Shown here: piece after piece, positions 62,629-64,000 of the stretch
Layout: the number at the start of each line of letters is the position of its first letter
Position numbering within the stretch: the first letter of the stretch is position 1
Source: JAJEFO01 sp009843725
GTDB lineage: Bacteria > Pseudomonadota > Alphaproteobacteria > Rhodobacterales > Rhodobacteraceae
Assembly (NCBI GenBank): GCA_965243215.1
Contig: CBDEUJ010000003.1
Coordinates: 1,039,838-1,103,837, forward strand
Direction: 5' to 3'
Length of the DNA: 64,000 bases
Notes under the pieces: model-generated
What the model was told of the DNA's origin: nothing
Database searches by the model: none
The model's input: the letters and a program-made list of their open reading frames with translations, nothing else
Made by a program: the position numbers and the translations under genes

Positions 62629-64000
62629 GCGGAACCTCGACGTTTGCGGACCGTGATGACGATGATGGCGACAGCGCCCGCCATGAACGCGACGGCAATC
62701 CAGCTCGAGAACAGGAAGAACGGGTCGCCGCCGGTGGCCGAAAACGCCTGGCGCGCCGTGCTTTCGAGCTGCCGCCCGAGAACGAACGCTATGACGAAAG
62801 GCAGAGGCGAGACGTCGAGCTTGATCATGAGGTAGCCGAGGCCCCCGAAGAACAGGGCGAAGCCGATCATGGCCATGCTCGTTTGCTGGACGTACAGCGA
62901 GGCGAACGTGAGCAGCAGCACAACGGGCAGCAGGAACTGCTTTGGAATGCGTATCATGACGCCCATGCATCGCATGAACACGCCACCGACCGTCCAGTTC
63001 AGGATATTGGCGATGACCATCGTGGTGAACAGACCGAACGCGATGACGAGTTCCGGGTTCACATCGGACGTGAACCTGAAGACCCCCGGTCCCGGGTTGA
63101 AGCCCCCGATGCTGTCTGCCGCGAGGACCAGGAAGACGGCAGCCGTGTTGCCTGGAATGCCGAGAGAGAGCACCGGAATCAGGTTTGCTCCGGCGACCGA
63201 GGAGTTTGCCGCTTCCGTCGCCGCAATGCCCTGCATGGCGCCCTTGCCGAATTCCGGTTCGTCGGGCGCCTTGCGGCGACGGTGGAACGCGCCACCTGAC
63301 GCGTAGCCGAGAGTGGCGGCAAGAGTGGAGCCAATCCCGGGCAGGGCGCCGATCGCGGTCCCGATGACTGCCGAGCGCCCGATGTAGGGAGCGATCCGCC
63401 TGACGTCCGCCCAGCGAAGGCGCCCGTCCCCTGACCGGGACGTTGCCGCGATGGTTCCCGACGCGGACTTCTCGCGCCACAGCTTCTCGAGCTCGGAGAA
63501 GATCGAGCCGACGACCAGGACGCCAATGACGGCGGCAGTGATGGGAATTCCGTCAGCAAGCGCCGGGGCGCCCAACGAGAGACGCGGATGGAAGTCCTCG
63601 CCGGTGCCGACATAGACGAAGAAGAGTCCGAGCGCGGCCGCCGCGAGCCCCTTTGCCGGGCTGCGTCCCACCACGACCGCAATGAAGCTGAGCGAAAGGA
63701 TGATCAGCGCGGTCTTTTCCGGCAGGTCAAGGTAGCGCTCGACCAGGATGGCAAGTGATGGCGCGAAGACAAACAGGCAGATGTCCGAGAACGTGTCCCC
63801 GCTGACAGACGAGAAATGCGCTTCTGCGCCTGCCCGCGCCGGGTCATCGGATAGCCGTCAAGCGTCGTCATGTAGCTGTCGGGCGTGCCAGGCGTGTTGA
63901 ACAGAATCGCCGGCACTGCGCCGCCTACGGTCGACCCCTTCATGATTCCGATCATGAAGCCCATCACCGGAAGCAGGGCGCTGGCGTTGAATCCGAAGAT
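62625..64000 (-). pseudogene. tctA: TctA-type tripartite tricarboxylate transporter permease, frameshifted and cut by the window end
   Basis: TctA is the large membrane subunit of TTT carboxylate importers. At the window edge one frame gives MGFMIGIMKGSTVGGAVPAILFNTPGTPDSYMTTLDGYPMTRRGQAQK; from about 63,820 down to 62,625 a different frame gives HFSSVSGDTFSDICLFVFAPSLAILVERYL, then several membrane helices and GIPGNTAAVFLVLA. The two frames meet where the family normally has about four more residues (KALRI-A), consistent with a 13-base deletion. The N-terminus lies beyond the window. Confidence 0.75.

Noticed and set aside
1..64000. CRISPR arrays, rRNA genes, complete insertion sequences or prophage modules
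   Set aside because: None of the expected repeat patterns, rRNA signatures, transposases or phage structural genes were seen.

Overview
The window looks like the replication-origin-proximal part of an alphaproteobacterial chromosome, most like Rhodobacterales. The protein families, the rho-mnmE-mnmG-rsmG-parA-parB and maf-aroE-coaE-dnaQ-secB gene orders, the RegB/SenC/RegA redox system beside ahcY, and the tsaE-amgK-murU-addB-addA-trxA run all point there. Most rows are roughly 60-65% GC, genes are dense, and many neighbours overlap by 4 to 14 bases. No rRNA, CRISPR array or complete insertion sequence was seen.

Layout: 0-12 kb is housekeeping: a cut-off ABC exporter, tRNA CCA-adding enzyme, Nudix hydrolase, Hsp33, argG, msrA, mutS, the grpE/hrcA heat-shock pair, rph and rdgB. 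12-20.4 kb holds hemW, then the partition and tRNA-modification cluster parB-parA-rsmG-mnmG-mnmE-rho-hemJ on the minus strand, with two perfect parS palindromes inside the starts of rsmG and mnmG. 20.38-20.78 kb is a gene-free gap with DnaA boxes where gene direction flips; I read it as oriC. 20.8-28.5 kb carries maf-aroE-coaE-dnaQ, secB/fxsA, a Tim44-like gene, an Smr gene, and hslU/hslV, which are split by a Tat-exported DM13 gene. 28.7-38.9 kb is one long minus-strand run, regB-tsaE-amgK-murU-addB-addA-trxA (redox sensing, tRNA t6A, cell-wall recycling, recombination repair, thioredoxin). 39.2-42.7 kb has senC-regA, an HD hydrolase and ahcY. 43-50.2 kb is more variable: an outer-membrane barrel, an MMPL-type exporter, a periplasmic rhodanese and glycerate kinase. 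50.3-57 kb has tsaD-gpsA-EVE, then hemD-mitofilin-hemY and tRNA-Thr(CGU). 57-60 kb looks like a small island (decayed sequence, threonine aldolase, broken AbiEii toxin, intact AbiEi antitoxin with a palindromic operator). 60.2-64 kb is a sulfatase / metallo-hydrolase / TctA transporter operon whose transporter gene is frameshifted.

The most striking observation is that parB is a mosaic. About 840 bases (13.02-13.86 kb) are far richer in GC (sample rows 67-90%) than both flanks, and use a different codon style. The first ~25 codons are native, and the far junction falls at the parB stop codon, where the convergent hemW gene runs on into the foreign DNA. This looks like allelic replacement of the partition protein next to its own parS sites, unless it is an assembly chimera. 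Other items of interest are the candidate oriC, the split hslV/hslU locus, the orphaned AbiEi with its operator, the tctA deletion and two strong intergenic hairpins. All calls are from reading the sequence; no database search was run.
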